Source: an uncultured Gammaproteobacteria bacterium (lineage in GTDB: Bacteria > Pseudomonadota > Gammaproteobacteria > Pseudomonadales > Pseudohongiellaceae). Taken from it: a stretch of DNA of 64,000 nucleotides. Under the pieces are notes generated by a model, which had not been told where the DNA came from, searched no databases, and saw only the letters and a program-made list of their open reading frames with translations. The stretch is taken from the NCBI GenBank assembly GCA_937898685.1, contig CALEJT010000078.1:1-64000 (forward strand), written 5' to 3'. Every line of letters begins with the position of its first letter. The stretch's first letter is position 1. Below, in pieces: positions 1 through 9,187 of this stretch. A program made the position numbers and the translations under genes.

Positions 1-1529
1 GCCACACGCGACACGTCGCGGATTTCGTTGATGATGCGATTTGATACCAGTTCGAGTAGCTCGTAGGGAAGATGTGCCCAGCGTGCGGTCATGAAATCGA
101 TCGTTTCTACCGCTCGTAAGGTGAGCACCCAGGAGTAGCGGCGTGCGTCACCGACGACGCCGACGGATTTGACGGGAAGGAATACAACGAAGGCCTGGCT
201 GACTTTGTCGTACCAGCCGGCGCGGCGGAGTTCCTCGATGAAGATGTGGTCGGCCAAACGCAGGATGTCGCAGTACTCCTTGGTGACTTCACCGAGCACA
301 CGTACACCCAGGCCGGGACCGGGGAAAGGATGGCGGTAGACCATCTCGGGAGGCAGGCCGAGTTCGACGCCAATGCGGCGCACTTCGTCCTTGAAGAGTT
401 CACGCAGCGGTTCTACGAGGCCCATCTTCATGTCTTCGGGCAGACCACCTACGTTGTGGTGCGATTTGATGACGTGCGCGGTGCCGTGCTTGGCCTTGGC
501 GCTTTCGATCACGTCGGGATAAATCGTGCCTTGCGCGAGCCATTTCACTTCGCCGAGTTTGGCGGCTTCGGCATCGAACACTTCGATGAAGGTGCGGCCA
601 ATGATCTTGCGCTTGGCTTCGGGTTCGCTCACGCCTTTGAGGCGACTGAGGAAGATGTCTTCGGCGTCGACACGAATGACCTTGATGCCCATGTTGTCGG
701 CGAAGGTCTTCATCACCTGGTCGCCTTCGTTGAGACGCAAGAGTCCGTTGTCGACGAACACACAGGTGAGCTGATCACCGATCGCCTTGTGCAGCAGTGC
801 TGCCACCACCGAGGAATCCACACCACCGGAAAGACCGAGCAGCACCTGATCCTGCCCTACCTGCTCGCGCACCTTGGCGATGGCGTCGTCGATGATGTTG
901 GCGGGAGTCCACAGCCGCGCGCAGCCACAGATTTCGTGTACGAAACGATTGAGGATTTCCTGCCCTGCCTTCGTGTGCGTGACTTCGGGATGGAACTGCA
1001 GGCCATACATGCGACGCGTAGCGTTCTGCATCGCTGCGATCGGGCAGCTCGGCGTGGCCGCGCTGATGCTGAACCCTTCGGGCACACGTGTGACCTTGTC
1101 ACCGTGGCTCATCCACACGTGCTGGAGAGTCTTACCGTCCTGTTCGATGGCGTGCTCAAGGTCGTGCAGGAGCGGGTTGCCGTCGCCGAGCACTTCCACT
1201 TCGGCATGACCGAATTCGGAATGCGTGGAGCCTTCGACCTTGCCGCCCAATTGTTCGGCCATGGTCTGCATGCCGTAGCAGATGCCGAGGATGGGAAGCC
1301 CGCTGTTGAGAATGTAGTCGGGAACGCGCGGCGAATTGTCGAGGTTGGCGGATTCGGGGCCACCGGAAAGGATCACACCCTTCGGGTTCAGCGCTTTGAA
1401 CTCGGCCTCGGAGATCGAGTAATGATGCAGCTCGCTGTACACGCCGGCTTCGCGAACGCGGCGGGCGATGAGCTGAGTGTATTGGGAACCGAAATCGAGG
1501 ATGAGGATGAGCTGTTCGTGGATGTTCAT
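1..1529 (-). CDS. guaA: GMP synthase (glutamine-hydrolysing), C-terminus cut by window edge
   Basis: Makes GMP from XMP, ATP and glutamine in the cytosol, the last step of guanine nucleotide synthesis. The start reads MNIHEQLILILDFGSQYTQ, as in the family. A class I glutamine amidotransferase domain comes first, with the nucleophile in LGICYGMQ near residue 84 and the His/Glu pair in QFHPEV. The ATP-pyrophosphatase P-loop LSGGVDSS follows near residue 234, then the dimerisation domain, ending with NRIINEIRDVSRVA. About 509 codons are present; the family is about 525, so only some 15 residues lie off the left edge. This is window truncation, not gene decay. It lies downstream of guaB on the same strand but with an unusually long gap. 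Confidence 0.97.
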   Translation of the reverse strand, partial: MNIHEQLILILDFGSQYTQLIARRVREAGVYSELHHYSISEAEFKALNPKGVILSGGPESANLDNSPRVPDYILNSGLPILGICYGMQTMAEQLGGKVEGSTHSEFGHAEVEVLGDGNPLLHDLEHAIEQDGKTLQHVWMSHGDKVTRVPEGFSISAATPSCPIAAMQNATRRMYGLQFHPEVTHTKAGQEILNRFVHEICGCARLWTPANIIDDAIAKVREQVGQDQVLLGLSGGVDSSVVAALLHKAIGDQLTCVFVDNGLLRLNEGDQVMKTFADNMGIKVIRVDAEDIFLSRLKGVSEPEAKRKIIGRTFIEVFDAEAAKLGEVKWLAQGTIYPDVIESAKAKHGTAHVIKSHHNVGGLPEDMKMGLVEPLRELFKDEVRRIGVELGLPPEMVYRHPFPGPGLGVRVLGEVTKEYCDILRLADHIFIEELRRAGWYDKVSQAFVVFLPVKSVGVVGDARRYSWVLTLRAVETIDFMTARWAHLPYELLELVSNRIINEIRDVSRV

Positions 1530-1908
1530 GACGTCCGGTGAGTGTGTGTTGGAATTGTTTGGCCGAAGAGCGGACTGCGGTTCAACCCGTCTTCACGCAT
1601 CGAGCGCGCCGCTGAGCAGTCGGTGTCGATGCGGCTGCTCGTAAGCTGTGCCCTACTCCAACCATCACCGACCTTGTCATCGCGTGGATCGACGTGGATC
1701 CACATCACCATACAGCCGCTTGCCGAGCCCACCTCGTTAGAGCAAGAGCGAGACAAGCCATTGGTCATTCGCTTCGATCAGCCGCAACTTGGGCTTCGCC
1801 TCGATTCCAGCCGCTCGGCAAAGCCGTGCTTCGCTTCACCCAGTCGCGCGCAGAGCTCGCGCCGCTCGGGCGGGAGCGAGCCAAACCATTGGCGCGCTCC
1901 CTACTCCC
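1530..1908. other. 379 bp gap between guaB and guaA with a 19 bp imperfect direct repeat
   Basis: No convincing gene is visible. guaB and guaA usually sit close together, so this gap is long. The motif GAGCGAGACAAGCCATTGG (1746-1764) returns as GAGCGAGCCAAACCATTGG (1874-1892), 17 of 19 bases identical and 128 bp apart. Open frames through the gap have no domain content or good ribosome binding site. I see no clear terminator, so guaA may still be co-transcribed with guaB. Confidence 0.5.
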
Positions 1909-3387
1909 TTAGCCGATGCGGTAATTCGGCGCTTCCTTGGTGATGCTCACATCGTGGACGTGGCTTTCGCTGACGCCGGCGGAGGTGATCTTCACGAACT
2001 GGGGTTTGACGCGCATTTCTTCGATGGTGGCGCAGCCGGTCAGACCCATGGCGGAACGCAGACCGCCGGTGAGCTGGAAGATGATGGCGGACATCGGGCC
2101 TTTGTACGGTACGCGGCCTTCGATGCCTTCGGGCACCAGCTTGGCGGCGCCGCTGTCGAGAGTCTGGAAGTAGCGGTCGCTGGAGCCGAACTTCTTGTTC
2201 ATGGCGCCGAGCGAACCCATGCCACGGTAGGCCTTGTAGCTGCGACCCTGATAGAGCTCGACGTCGCCAGGTGCTTCTTCGGTACCGGCGAGCAGCGAGC
2301 CGATCATCACGGCGTTGGCGCCAGCGGCGATGGCCTTGGCGATGTCACCCGAGAAGCGGATGCCGCCGTCGGAGATCAGGGTGATGTCGGTGCCTTTGAG
2401 TGCGTCGGCCACATTGGCCACTGCGGTGATCTGCGGCACGCCCACACCGGTGACGATGCGCGTGGTGCAGATGGAACCGGGGCCGATGCCCACCTTCACG
2501 CAATCCACACCGGCTTCGGCCAGGGCTTCGGCGCCCTTGGCGGTGGCAACGTTGCCGCCGATCAGTTGCAGATTGGGGAAGGCTTTCTTGATCTGTGCGA
2601 TGCGGTTGATCACTTCCTGCGAATGGCCGTGCGAGGTGTCCACCACCACCACGTCCACACCGGCATTCACCAGCGCCTGCACGCGTTCTTCGGTGTCGGG
2701 ACCCGTGCCCACGGCAGCGCCGACGCGCAGTTGACCGAGCGCGTCCTTGCAGGCGTTGGGGTGATCTTCGGCTTTGCGGATGTCCTTGAGCGTGACGAGA
2801 CCTTTGAGCTGGAAGGCATCGTTGACCACCAGCACCTTCTCGATGCGGTGCTTGTGCATCAGTTCTTTGACTTCTTCGAGGCCGGCGCCTTCTTTCACCG
2901 TCACCAGACGTTCGCGCGGCGTCATGATCTTGGAGACGGCCGCGTTCATGTTGGTTTCGAAGCGCACGTCACGCGAGGTGACGATGCCGACGAGGTTGCG
3001 GCTTTGTTTGTCTTCGACTACCGGCAAACCGGAAATGTTGTGTTCGCGGGTGAGTTCCAGCAGGGTGCGGACGGTGGTGTCCGGCGTGATGCAAATGGGG
3101 TCGGTGACTACGCCACTTTCGAACTTCTTGACCATGCGCACTTCGCGTGCCTGGTCTTCGATCGACATGCTCTTGTGGATGATGCCCAGACCACCTTCCT
3201 GCGCCATGGCGATGGCCAGACGTGCTTCGGTGACGGTGTCCATGGCGGACGACACGAGAGGGATGTTCAGGGAGATGGCGCGGGTCAGACGTGTTCTCAG
3301 GTCAGCCTGGTTGGGCAGTACCAGCGAGTGGGCCGGCAGGAGGAGGACATCGTCGAAAGTGAGAGCTTCTTCTACAACACGTAGCAT
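1909..3387 (-). CDS. guaB: Inosine-5'-monophosphate dehydrogenase
   Basis: Oxidises IMP to XMP with NAD+, the committed and rate-limiting step toward GMP. 492 residues, typical length. The N-terminus MLRVVEEALTFDDVLLLPAHS is characteristic. Two CBS domains occupy roughly residues 95-205, inserted in the TIM barrel. The catalytic loop GIGPGSICTT places the nucleophilic Cys at residue 307, and the substrate-binding DGGIR and active-site flap regions follow. The product feeds GuaA, encoded next on the same strand. It is transcribed away from xseA, the usual arrangement in gammaproteobacteria, although a small exported-protein gene lies between them here. Confidence 0.97.
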   Translation of the reverse strand: MLRVVEEALTFDDVLLLPAHSLVLPNQADLRTRLTRAISLNIPLVSSAMDTVTEARLAIAMAQEGGLGIIHKSMSIEDQAREVRMVKKFESGVVTDPICITPDTTVRTLLELTREHNISGLPVVEDKQSRNLVGIVTSRDVRFETNMNAAVSKIMTPRERLVTVKEGAGLEEVKELMHKHRIEKVLVVNDAFQLKGLVTLKDIRKAEDHPNACKDALGQLRVGAAVGTGPDTEERVQALVNAGVDVVVVDTSHGHSQEVINRIAQIKKAFPNLQLIGGNVATAKGAEALAEAGVDCVKVGIGPGSICTTRIVTGVGVPQITAVANVADALKGTDITLISDGGIRFSGDIAKAIAAGANAVMIGSLLAGTEEAPGDVELYQGRSYKAYRGMGSLGAMNKKFGSSDRYFQTLDSGAAKLVPEGIEGRVPYKGPMSAIIFQLTGGLRSAMGLTGCATIEEMRVKPQFVKITSAGVSESHVHDVSITKEAPNYRIG

Positions 3388-3435
3388 AGTGATTTACCTG
3401 AAACCTGCGGAACCCCTGTTTCGGGAAATCGGCGC

Positions 3436-3464
3436 ATTATAGACGAGAGGGGCCCCGGCGGAAA
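3436..3464 (-). promoter_or_regulatory. Candidate guaB promoter
   Basis: On the minus strand a perfect TATAAT lies at 3441-3436, about 50 bp before the guaB start. A weak -35 (TTTCCG, 3464-3459) is 17 bp upstream. The sequence just after the -10 is GC-rich (GCGCCG), as in stringently controlled promoters; that link is inference. Confidence 0.45.
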
Positions 3465-3533
3465 CTGCGGATGTGTCTGCGTCACGCAATCAATGCCGCA
3501 GACAATTGAAAAAAGCGGCCTTGCCGACCCCGC

Positions 3534-3902
3534 TCAGGGCCGTTTGAGGCCAGGACGACGTACGCGATCGGCAGGATCGATGATCTCGAGATCGAACAAG
3601 CCGCGCTTGCGTTCTTCTTCCTGTTCGGCAGCGGGTGCGGCTGCGGGAGCGGCAGAAGAAGGTGCTACGGGAGTGGAAGAGACGGCGGGCGTGCTTTGTT
3701 GGAATTCGACACAGACGGTTTCGGCGAGTTGGGCGAGTTCGGTGCGATCGGCGGCGGAGAGAGAACCAATGCCTTGTTCGGTGGCGCGCAGTGCGAGTTC
3801 GCGGCCGAGTTGATTGCAGGAGATTGCCGATTGCGCCTGTGCCGCAACCGGCAGCACACAGCTCAAGGCGGTGAAGAGCAGGATGTGGGGATGGACTTTC
3901 AC
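3534..3902 (-). CDS. Small exported protein of unknown function
   Basis: 122 residues. I chose the GTG at 3902 because a strong GGAGG lies 5 bases before it and because it gives a clean signal peptide (MKVHPHILLFTALSCVLPVA, cleavage near AQAQS). An upstream ATG at 3983 would add 27 residues in front of the signal. The mature part has two Cys (ISCNQLG and ETVCVEF), a short helical region, an Ala/Pro/Ser linker (about residues 70-95) and a charged tail ending RRPGLKRP. No family recognised. It lies between guaB and xseA, head to head with xseA, with 89 bp between the two starts. Confidence 0.6.
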   Translation of the reverse strand: MKVHPHILLFTALSCVLPVAAQAQSAISCNQLGRELALRATEQGIGSLSAADRTELAQLAETVCVEFQQSTPAVSSTPVAPSSAAPAAAPAAEQEEERKRGLFDLEIIDPADRVRRPGLKRP

Positions 3903-3991
3903 GGGGGACCTCCAAAAGACGACAGGTTCGCAGCATAACGGAATCATCCTGTGCTGTAACCCGGACCGCGAAGCGCCTATCATCGGCCACC

Positions 3992-5365
3992 ATGTCCAGC
4001 CATTTTCCTTCGCGTTTTGCTTCCGATGACTCCCGCGTGTTGACGGTTACGCAGCTCAACCGTCTGGCGCGCCAGCTCCTCGAAGATCACTTTCCCGCCG
4101 TCCTCGTGGAAGGCGAAATTTCCAACCTGGCACTGCCCTCTTCCGGCCATTGGTACTTCACCTTGAAGGATCCCTCGGGTCAGGTGCGTTGCTGCATGTT
4201 CCGCAACCGCAACATGTTCGTGCGCCTGCGTCCGCGTGACGGCATGAAGGTGTTGGTGAAGGCCAAGCTGAGCCTGTACGAAGCGCGCGGCGACTATCAA
4301 TTGATCGTCGATACCTTGGAAGAAACCGGCGCCGGTGCCCTGCGCCGTGCCTTCGAGCAGCTCAAGCAGAAGCTGTTCCAGGAAGGGCTCTTCGCACCGG
4401 AACGCAAATGCCCCATCCCTGCCCTGCCGCGTCACATCGCGGTGATCACGTCGCCGACCGGCGCTGCGATTCGCGACGTGCTGAGTGTGCTGCGGCGCCG
4501 CTTCCCTGCGATTCCTGTAACCATCGTTCCAGTACAGGTGCAGGGGCAGACTTCGGCCGCGGAATTGAAAGCAGCGGTGGAGCTCGTCAATCGCAGAGAA
4601 GGCTGTCTTGCCGATGTGGACGTGATCCTGCTGACGCGTGGTGGCGGATCGCTCGAGGATTTGTGGAGCTTCAACGACGAGGCCTTGGCGCGTGCGATCG
4701 CGGCTTCGGAAATTCCCGTGGTGAGCGCAGTTGGACACGAAGTGGACTTCACCATTGCCGACTTCGTGGCCGACGTACGTGCCCCGACGCCTTCGGCCGC
4801 AGCCGAGCTCCTCAGTCCGCATCAGGCCGAGTACCGGCAACTGCTGCGCAATTGGGAGCAACGGCTCTATGGGCTGTGGCGTGCACGACTCGGACAGTTG
4901 CAGCGACAGCTTGCGGCCGTGAGTCGTTTGCTGCGGCATCCCGGCCGCCGTTTGCAGCAACAGGCACAGCGGCTCGATGAACTCGAAGTGCGTTTGCGGC
5001 GTGCAGTGGTTGCGCAGCACAAGCGTTTGGAGCGGCGACTGCAATTGGCACTGTTGCGTTTGAAACAGCAGGCGCCGGCGCAGCGCATCGAGCGCCAACG
5101 ACAACAACTGCAGCAGCAACTTGAACGCCTGCATCGTGCGATGCAGCATCAGTTGCGCTATGGCAAGCAACGTTTGGCGGCAAAGAGCGAGGCGCTGCAC
5201 AGCATCAGCCCACTGGCCACCTTGAGCCGTGGTTACAGTTTGACGCGCGATGCCGAAGGCAAGCTCGTGCGTTCGCACACTCAGGTGGCGCCCGGCACCA
5301 CCATCGAAACCCAATTGGCCGAAGGCAGGCTCTTCAGCCAGGTTCTGCGTAGCGAGCCGCAGTAG
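3992..5365 (+). CDS. xseA: Exodeoxyribonuclease VII large subunit
   Basis: Catalytic subunit of exonuclease VII, which degrades single-stranded DNA from both ends into oligonucleotides; the small subunit XseB is not in this window. 457 residues, typical. An OB-fold covers about residues 15-115 (VEGEISNL, SGHWYFTLKD). The catalytic domain has RGGGSLEDLWSFNDE near 216-230 and VSAVGHEVDFTIADFVAD near 245-261, followed by RAPTPSAAAELL. A long Arg/Gln-rich coiled coil fills about 275-400, then a conserved GYSLTRD segment. Transcribed alone or with the methyltransferase gene downstream. Confidence 0.96.
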   Translation: MSSHFPSRFASDDSRVLTVTQLNRLARQLLEDHFPAVLVEGEISNLALPSSGHWYFTLKDPSGQVRCCMFRNRNMFVRLRPRDGMKVLVKAKLSLYEARGDYQLIVDTLEETGAGALRRAFEQLKQKLFQEGLFAPERKCPIPALPRHIAVITSPTGAAIRDVLSVLRRRFPAIPVTIVPVQVQGQTSAAELKAAVELVNRREGCLADVDVILLTRGGGSLEDLWSFNDEALARAIAASEIPVVSAVGHEVDFTIADFVADVRAPTPSAAAELLSPHQAEYRQLLRNWEQRLYGLWRARLGQLQRQLAAVSRLLRHPGRRLQQQAQRLDELEVRLRRAVVAQHKRLERRLQLALLRLKQQAPAQRIERQRQQLQQQLERLHRAMQHQLRYGKQRLAAKSEALHSISPLATLSRGYSLTRDAEGKLVRSHTQVAPGTTIETQLAEGRLFSQVLRSEPQ

Positions 5366-5444
5366 TATCAGGGCAGTGACGCATCTTTATATTTCGTTAA
5401 TCGAGATCCCTTACTTTCAACCAGCTGCATAGGCGAAGCGCACC

Positions 5445-6131
5445 GTGACGACGAAAAAAGCACCCACCAAGAAGAAGGCTCCGAGCAAGAAGTCTCCCAG
5501 CACCGCAATTCAGAACATCCGAGGGCTGGACATCTATCCGCCGAAGCATCCCACCATCCAGAAGATGCTGGCCAAGCCCGATGCGCCGGAAATCCACGGC
5601 GACAAGGTGTGGTTCTCGAGCTACTTCATCATGGACTTCCTCGATGCCAATCCGCCGGCACCGAAGACGCGCATCATGGAAATCGGCTGCGGCTGGGGCC
5701 TGCTCAGCATGTACTGCACCTTGAACTTCAACGCGCGCACGCTGGCGGTGGATGCCGACAAGAACGTATTCCCCTTCCTGGAACTGCACGCCAAGCGCAA
5801 CAAGGTGAAGGTGAAGACCAAGGCGAGCCGCTTCGAAAATCTCAAGCCCTCGGTGCTGTCGAAACAGGACATGATTCTCGGCGGCGACATCTGCTTCTGG
5901 GACGAACTGGTGGAACCGCTCCACACCCTGATCGTCAATGCGCTTTCCGCCGGTGTAAAACGCATCATCATCGCCGACCCCGGCCGTCCGCCCTTCCTGC
6001 GCCTCGCGCGTCGTTGCAAGCGTCTGTACAAGGCCAAGCTGAAGAACGTGAGCATCACCAAGCCACGCAAGCACGAAGGCTATCTGTTGATCATCGACAA
6101 CCCGAACGCCACCGCCACGAGCCAGCAATGA
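5445..6131 (+). CDS. SAM-dependent methyltransferase with a Lys-rich N-terminal tail
   Basis: 228 residues from a GTG start. Residues 1-20 form a basic tail of K-A-P and K-K-S repeats, resembling the tail of the histone-like protein at 50.4 kb. A Rossmann-type methyltransferase domain follows, with SAM-binding motif I EIGCGWG at residues 79-85 and an acidic motif II (AVDADKN). Overall it resembles small class I methyltransferases that act on protein lysines, but the substrate cannot be read from sequence. It ends 4 bp before ppk and is probably co-transcribed with it. Confidence 0.7.
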   Translation: MTTKKAPTKKKAPSKKSPSTAIQNIRGLDIYPPKHPTIQKMLAKPDAPEIHGDKVWFSSYFIMDFLDANPPAPKTRIMEIGCGWGLLSMYCTLNFNARTLAVDADKNVFPFLELHAKRNKVKVKTKASRFENLKPSVLSKQDMILGGDICFWDELVEPLHTLIVNALSAGVKRIIIADPGRPPFLRLARRCKRLYKAKLKNVSITKPRKHEGYLLIIDNPNATATSQQ

Positions 6132-6135
6132 GACC

Positions 6136-8211
6136 ATGAGCTCCGACACCCCGAACCTGCGCAGCCCCGAGTACTACCTCAACCGAGAACTCAGCCTGCT
6201 CGAGTTCAACCGGCGGGTGCTGGCGCAGGCGCGCGATGCCGAGATTCCGATCCTGGAACGGCTGTTCTATCTCTGCATCGCCAGTTCGAACATGGATGAG
6301 TTCTTCGAGATCCGTGTCGCGGGCTTGAAGCAGCAGGTCGAATACGGCAGCGGGCAGCGCGGTGCCGATGGGCTGAGTCCGGCCGAGCAGTTGAGCAGGA
6401 TCAGCAAGACCGCGCATGAGCTGGTGGAGGAACAGTACGAGGTCCTCAACAAGCAGATCCTGCCGGCGTTGGCCGAAGCCGATATCTGCATCCTGCTGAG
6501 CAAGGACTGGAATCAGAAGCAGAAGGAGTGGATCAAGAACTACTTCAACCGCGAACTGCTGCCCGTATTGAGTCCCGTGGGACTCGACCCCGCCCATCCC
6601 TTTCCGCAGGTACTCAACAAGAGCCTCAACTTCATTCTCACGCTCGAAGGCAAGGATGCCTTTGGGCGCAATTCCGCCGTCGCCATCGTGCAGGCGCCGC
6701 GTGCATTGCCACGTTTGATTCGTCTGCCGAGCTCCTGCAGCTCGCATGAATATGACTTCGTGCTGTTGTCGTCGATCATCTACCGTCATGCGGCAGACCT
6801 CTTCCCCGGCATGAAGGTCACCGGCTGCTATCAGTTCCGGGTGACGCGCAACGCCGATCTGACCGTGCAGGAAGACGAAGCCGATGATCTGATGCACGCC
6901 ATCGAAGGCAAATTGCCGACGCGCCGCTTCGCGCGTGCCGTGCGCCTCGAAGTGCAGAAGGATTGCCCGCAGGACATGATCGAGTTCCTGCTGCAGAAAT
7001 TCAGCCTGCAGTACAGCGACGTCTATCAGGTCGATGGTCCGGTGAATCTCAATCGCCTGATGCAGATTCGTGACGTGGTGGAGGAACCATCGCTGCGCTT
7101 CCCCGACTTTACGCCTACCGTGCATCACCGTATCGCGAAGTCGACGGATCTGTTCGAGACGATGCGCAAGGATAACGTGGTGCTGCATCATCCCTTCCAG
7201 TCCTTCAACACCATCGTCGACTTGCTGCGGCAGGCAGCGGCCGACCCCAACGTGCTGGTGATCAAGCAGACGCTCTATCGCACGGGGGACGATTCGAGTG
7301 TGGTGGACGCACTGATCGAAGCAGCGAAGGCCGGCAAGGAAGTGACGGTGGTGATCGAGCTACGCGCGCGCTTCGACGAAGAGGAAAACATCGAGCTCGC
7401 CAACGAACTGCAGATGGCGGGTGCGCATGTGTCCTATGGCGTGGTGGGTCACAAGACGCACGCCAAGATGCTGTTGATCGTGCGGCGTGAAGGAAAACAC
7501 CTCAAGCGCTACGTGCATCTCGGCACGGGCAACTATCACGCCGGCACGGCGCGGCAGTATACGGACATTGGTTTGCTGACCTGCGACACGGCGTTGACGG
7601 AAGACGTGCAGAAGGTGTTCCAACAGCTAACGGCGATGGGCAAGCCGGGCAAGCTGAAGAAGCTGTTCGAAGCGCCGTTCCGGTTACACAAGACGATCCT
7701 GGAGCTGATCCAGAAGGAAGCGGACAACGCGGCCCAAGGCAAGCCGGCGCGCATCATCGCCAAGATGAATGCCCTGGTTGAGCCGAGCATCATCGAAGCG
7801 CTCTACAAGGCGTCGCGCGCCGGAGTGCGAGTGGATCTGATCGTGCGCGGGATTTGTTGTTTGCGTCCGGGAATCAAGGGGGTGTCGGACAACATCCATG
7901 TGCGTTCGATCGTGGGGCGTTTTCTCGAACATTCGCGCATCTACTACTTCCACAGCGGCGGCGATTACAAGTTGTTCTGCTCGAGCGCCGACTGGATGGA
8001 CCGCAACTTCTTCCGCCGAGTGGAGGTGTGTTTCCCGATCGAGGACAAGCGCAAGAAGAAAAAGATTCTCGAGGAAGGTTTGCTCAACTACCTGCAGGAC
8101 AATACTTCGAGCTGGGTCCTGCAGAGCGACGGCACCTACAAGCGCTGTGCCCCCGGGCAGAACAAGCCCCGCAACGCGCAGCAGTGGTTGTTGGAGCATT
8201 ACACCGAGTAG
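6136..8211 (+). CDS. ppk: Polyphosphate kinase 1
   Basis: Reversibly polymerises the terminal phosphate of ATP into inorganic polyphosphate at the inner membrane face. 691 residues, matching the Ppk1 family. The N-terminal domain begins YYLNRELSLLEFNRRVL and includes SSNMDEFFEIRVAGL. The catalytic half has KQTLYRT near 377 and the phospholipase-D-like HKTHAK, where His442 corresponds to the autophosphorylated histidine, followed by HLGTGNYHAGTA. The second PLD-like half includes VRGICCLRPG. No exopolyphosphatase gene (ppx) is adjacent. Confidence 0.97.
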   Translation: MSSDTPNLRSPEYYLNRELSLLEFNRRVLAQARDAEIPILERLFYLCIASSNMDEFFEIRVAGLKQQVEYGSGQRGADGLSPAEQLSRISKTAHELVEEQYEVLNKQILPALAEADICILLSKDWNQKQKEWIKNYFNRELLPVLSPVGLDPAHPFPQVLNKSLNFILTLEGKDAFGRNSAVAIVQAPRALPRLIRLPSSCSSHEYDFVLLSSIIYRHAADLFPGMKVTGCYQFRVTRNADLTVQEDEADDLMHAIEGKLPTRRFARAVRLEVQKDCPQDMIEFLLQKFSLQYSDVYQVDGPVNLNRLMQIRDVVEEPSLRFPDFTPTVHHRIAKSTDLFETMRKDNVVLHHPFQSFNTIVDLLRQAAADPNVLVIKQTLYRTGDDSSVVDALIEAAKAGKEVTVVIELRARFDEEENIELANELQMAGAHVSYGVVGHKTHAKMLLIVRREGKHLKRYVHLGTGNYHAGTARQYTDIGLLTCDTALTEDVQKVFQQLTAMGKPGKLKKLFEAPFRLHKTILELIQKEADNAAQGKPARIIAKMNALVEPSIIEALYKASRAGVRVDLIVRGICCLRPGIKGVSDNIHVRSIVGRFLEHSRIYYFHSGGDYKLFCSSADWMDRNFFRRVEVCFPIEDKRKKKKILEEGLLNYLQDNTSSWVLQSDGTYKRCAPGQNKPRNAQQWLLEHYTE

Positions 8212-8288
8212 TCGTTGGCAGTTTGGGGTGAATGTAATCAACCCCAACGCGCGCCATACGACGGTTCGTTCCGCCTCAAACCTGCCAT

Positions 8289-8323
8289 GTTGGGCTTTGC
8301 CTGCGGCTCACCGCCAACCTACG
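8289..8323. repeat. Dispersed palindrome, copy 1 (degenerate)
   Basis: GTTGGGCTTTGCC pairs loosely with GGCTCACCGCCAAC around a TGC loop. It has the left flank CCATGT and the GGGCTT core shared with copies at 8415, 19172, 26473 and 34233. It sits between the convergent genes ppk and the amidotransferase. Just upstream, TTGGGGT and ACCCCAA (8222-8247) form another short hairpin. Confidence 0.5.
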
Positions 8324-8414
8324 CGTGCATACCTCATCTCGTAGATTGGTCGAACTCGTAAGGGTGAGGCCAGATGGGATGCCGAAAGCCAAGTTGCCAC
8401 ATTGGCCATCGTCT

Positions 8415-8445
8415 GTCGGGCTTCACTTCGTTCAGCGCAACCGAC
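8415..8445. repeat. Dispersed palindrome, copy 2 (degenerate)
   Basis: GTCGGGCTTCACTTCG followed by TTCAGCGCAACCGAC gives arms GTCGG/CCGAC and the family core GGGCTTCAC. It lies 20 bp beyond the stop codon of the glutamine amidotransferase gene and may serve as its 3' end structure. Confidence 0.45.
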
Positions 8446-8464
8446 GTGGGGACGAGTTCAACCC

Positions 8465-9181
8465 TCAGCGCTCGCGCACCAACTCCACGAAGCGCGGGAG
8501 AAGTGCGCTGGCTTGGGGGGTGGGTTCGACTTCTTCCATCAGGGTAACGGGATCCAAACCCTCTTGCTGCAACGCGGCGGCGCGGAGTGCGAGGTATTTG
8601 CGCATGATGTCGGTGTTGAATTCGGGGTGGTATTGCACGCCCCAGGCGTAGGGCGCGAAGCGGACGGCGTGATGAGGGTCGAAGTCGTTGCAGCCCAAGA
8701 TCTCGGCGCTTGCGGGCACCTGCAAGGCGCTTTGGCTGTGCGTGGTATGGGCGCGATAGCGCAGCGGCAGGATCTGGAACAAGGGGTCGTCCTGCGCGGG
8801 GTCGGTGCCGTCGATGAACTTGGTGCCGATCTCGCGGCCGCGCGGGTTGTAGTCGACGCGGCCACCGAGCGCATGAGCGAGCAATTGATGCCCGTAGCAA
8901 ATGCCGAGCGTCGGAATTGCGCGCTTCACGGCTTCGCTCAACCAGGCAGCACTGCGTTCACTCCACTCCTGCCGGTCGGTGACCATCGCGGGCGAGCCCG
9001 TGATCACGATGCCGCTCACTGCCTCGAACGGTGGTAACTCGGCACCGGCGCTGACCTCGCAGCAGAACCAATCCTTGTCGGACAACTCTGCCGTACGTGC
9101 GATCCAATGTTCGAAGTCGCCCCACTCGCGTGGAATACCGGCGATGGTGGTGCCGGTCTTGAGGATGCAGAACGGCTTCAT
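8465..9181 (-). CDS. Class I glutamine amidotransferase (GMP synthase-like, stand-alone)
   Basis: 238 residues, a free-standing class I glutaminase domain of the 'GMP synthase, glutamine amidotransferase domain' type without a synthetase partner. The catalytic triad is visible: Cys95 in LGICYGHQLL, His185 and Glu187 in GVQYHPEF. The oxyanion strand is IVITGSPAMVTD (58-69). Proteins of this group hydrolyse glutamine or gamma-glutamyl compounds; the true acceptor cannot be inferred. It starts 6 bp after the der stop codon on the same strand, so it is probably the last gene of the der operon. Confidence 0.85.
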   Translation of the reverse strand: MKPFCILKTGTTIAGIPREWGDFEHWIARTAELSDKDWFCCEVSAGAELPPFEAVSGIVITGSPAMVTDRQEWSERSAAWLSEAVKRAIPTLGICYGHQLLAHALGGRVDYNPRGREIGTKFIDGTDPAQDDPLFQILPLRYRAHTTHSQSALQVPASAEILGCNDFDPHHAVRFAPYAWGVQYHPEFNTDIMRKYLALRAAALQQEGLDPVTLMEEVEPTPQASALLPRFVELVRER

Positions 9182-9187
9182 CGACGA

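Noticed and set aside
1..1529. guaA as a truncated pseudogene
   Set aside because: Only about 15 C-terminal residues are missing and the frame runs intact into the window edge.
1542..1943. A plus-strand open frame between guaA and guaB
   Set aside because: No ribosome binding site, no recognisable motif, and it runs antisense into the guaB 3' end.
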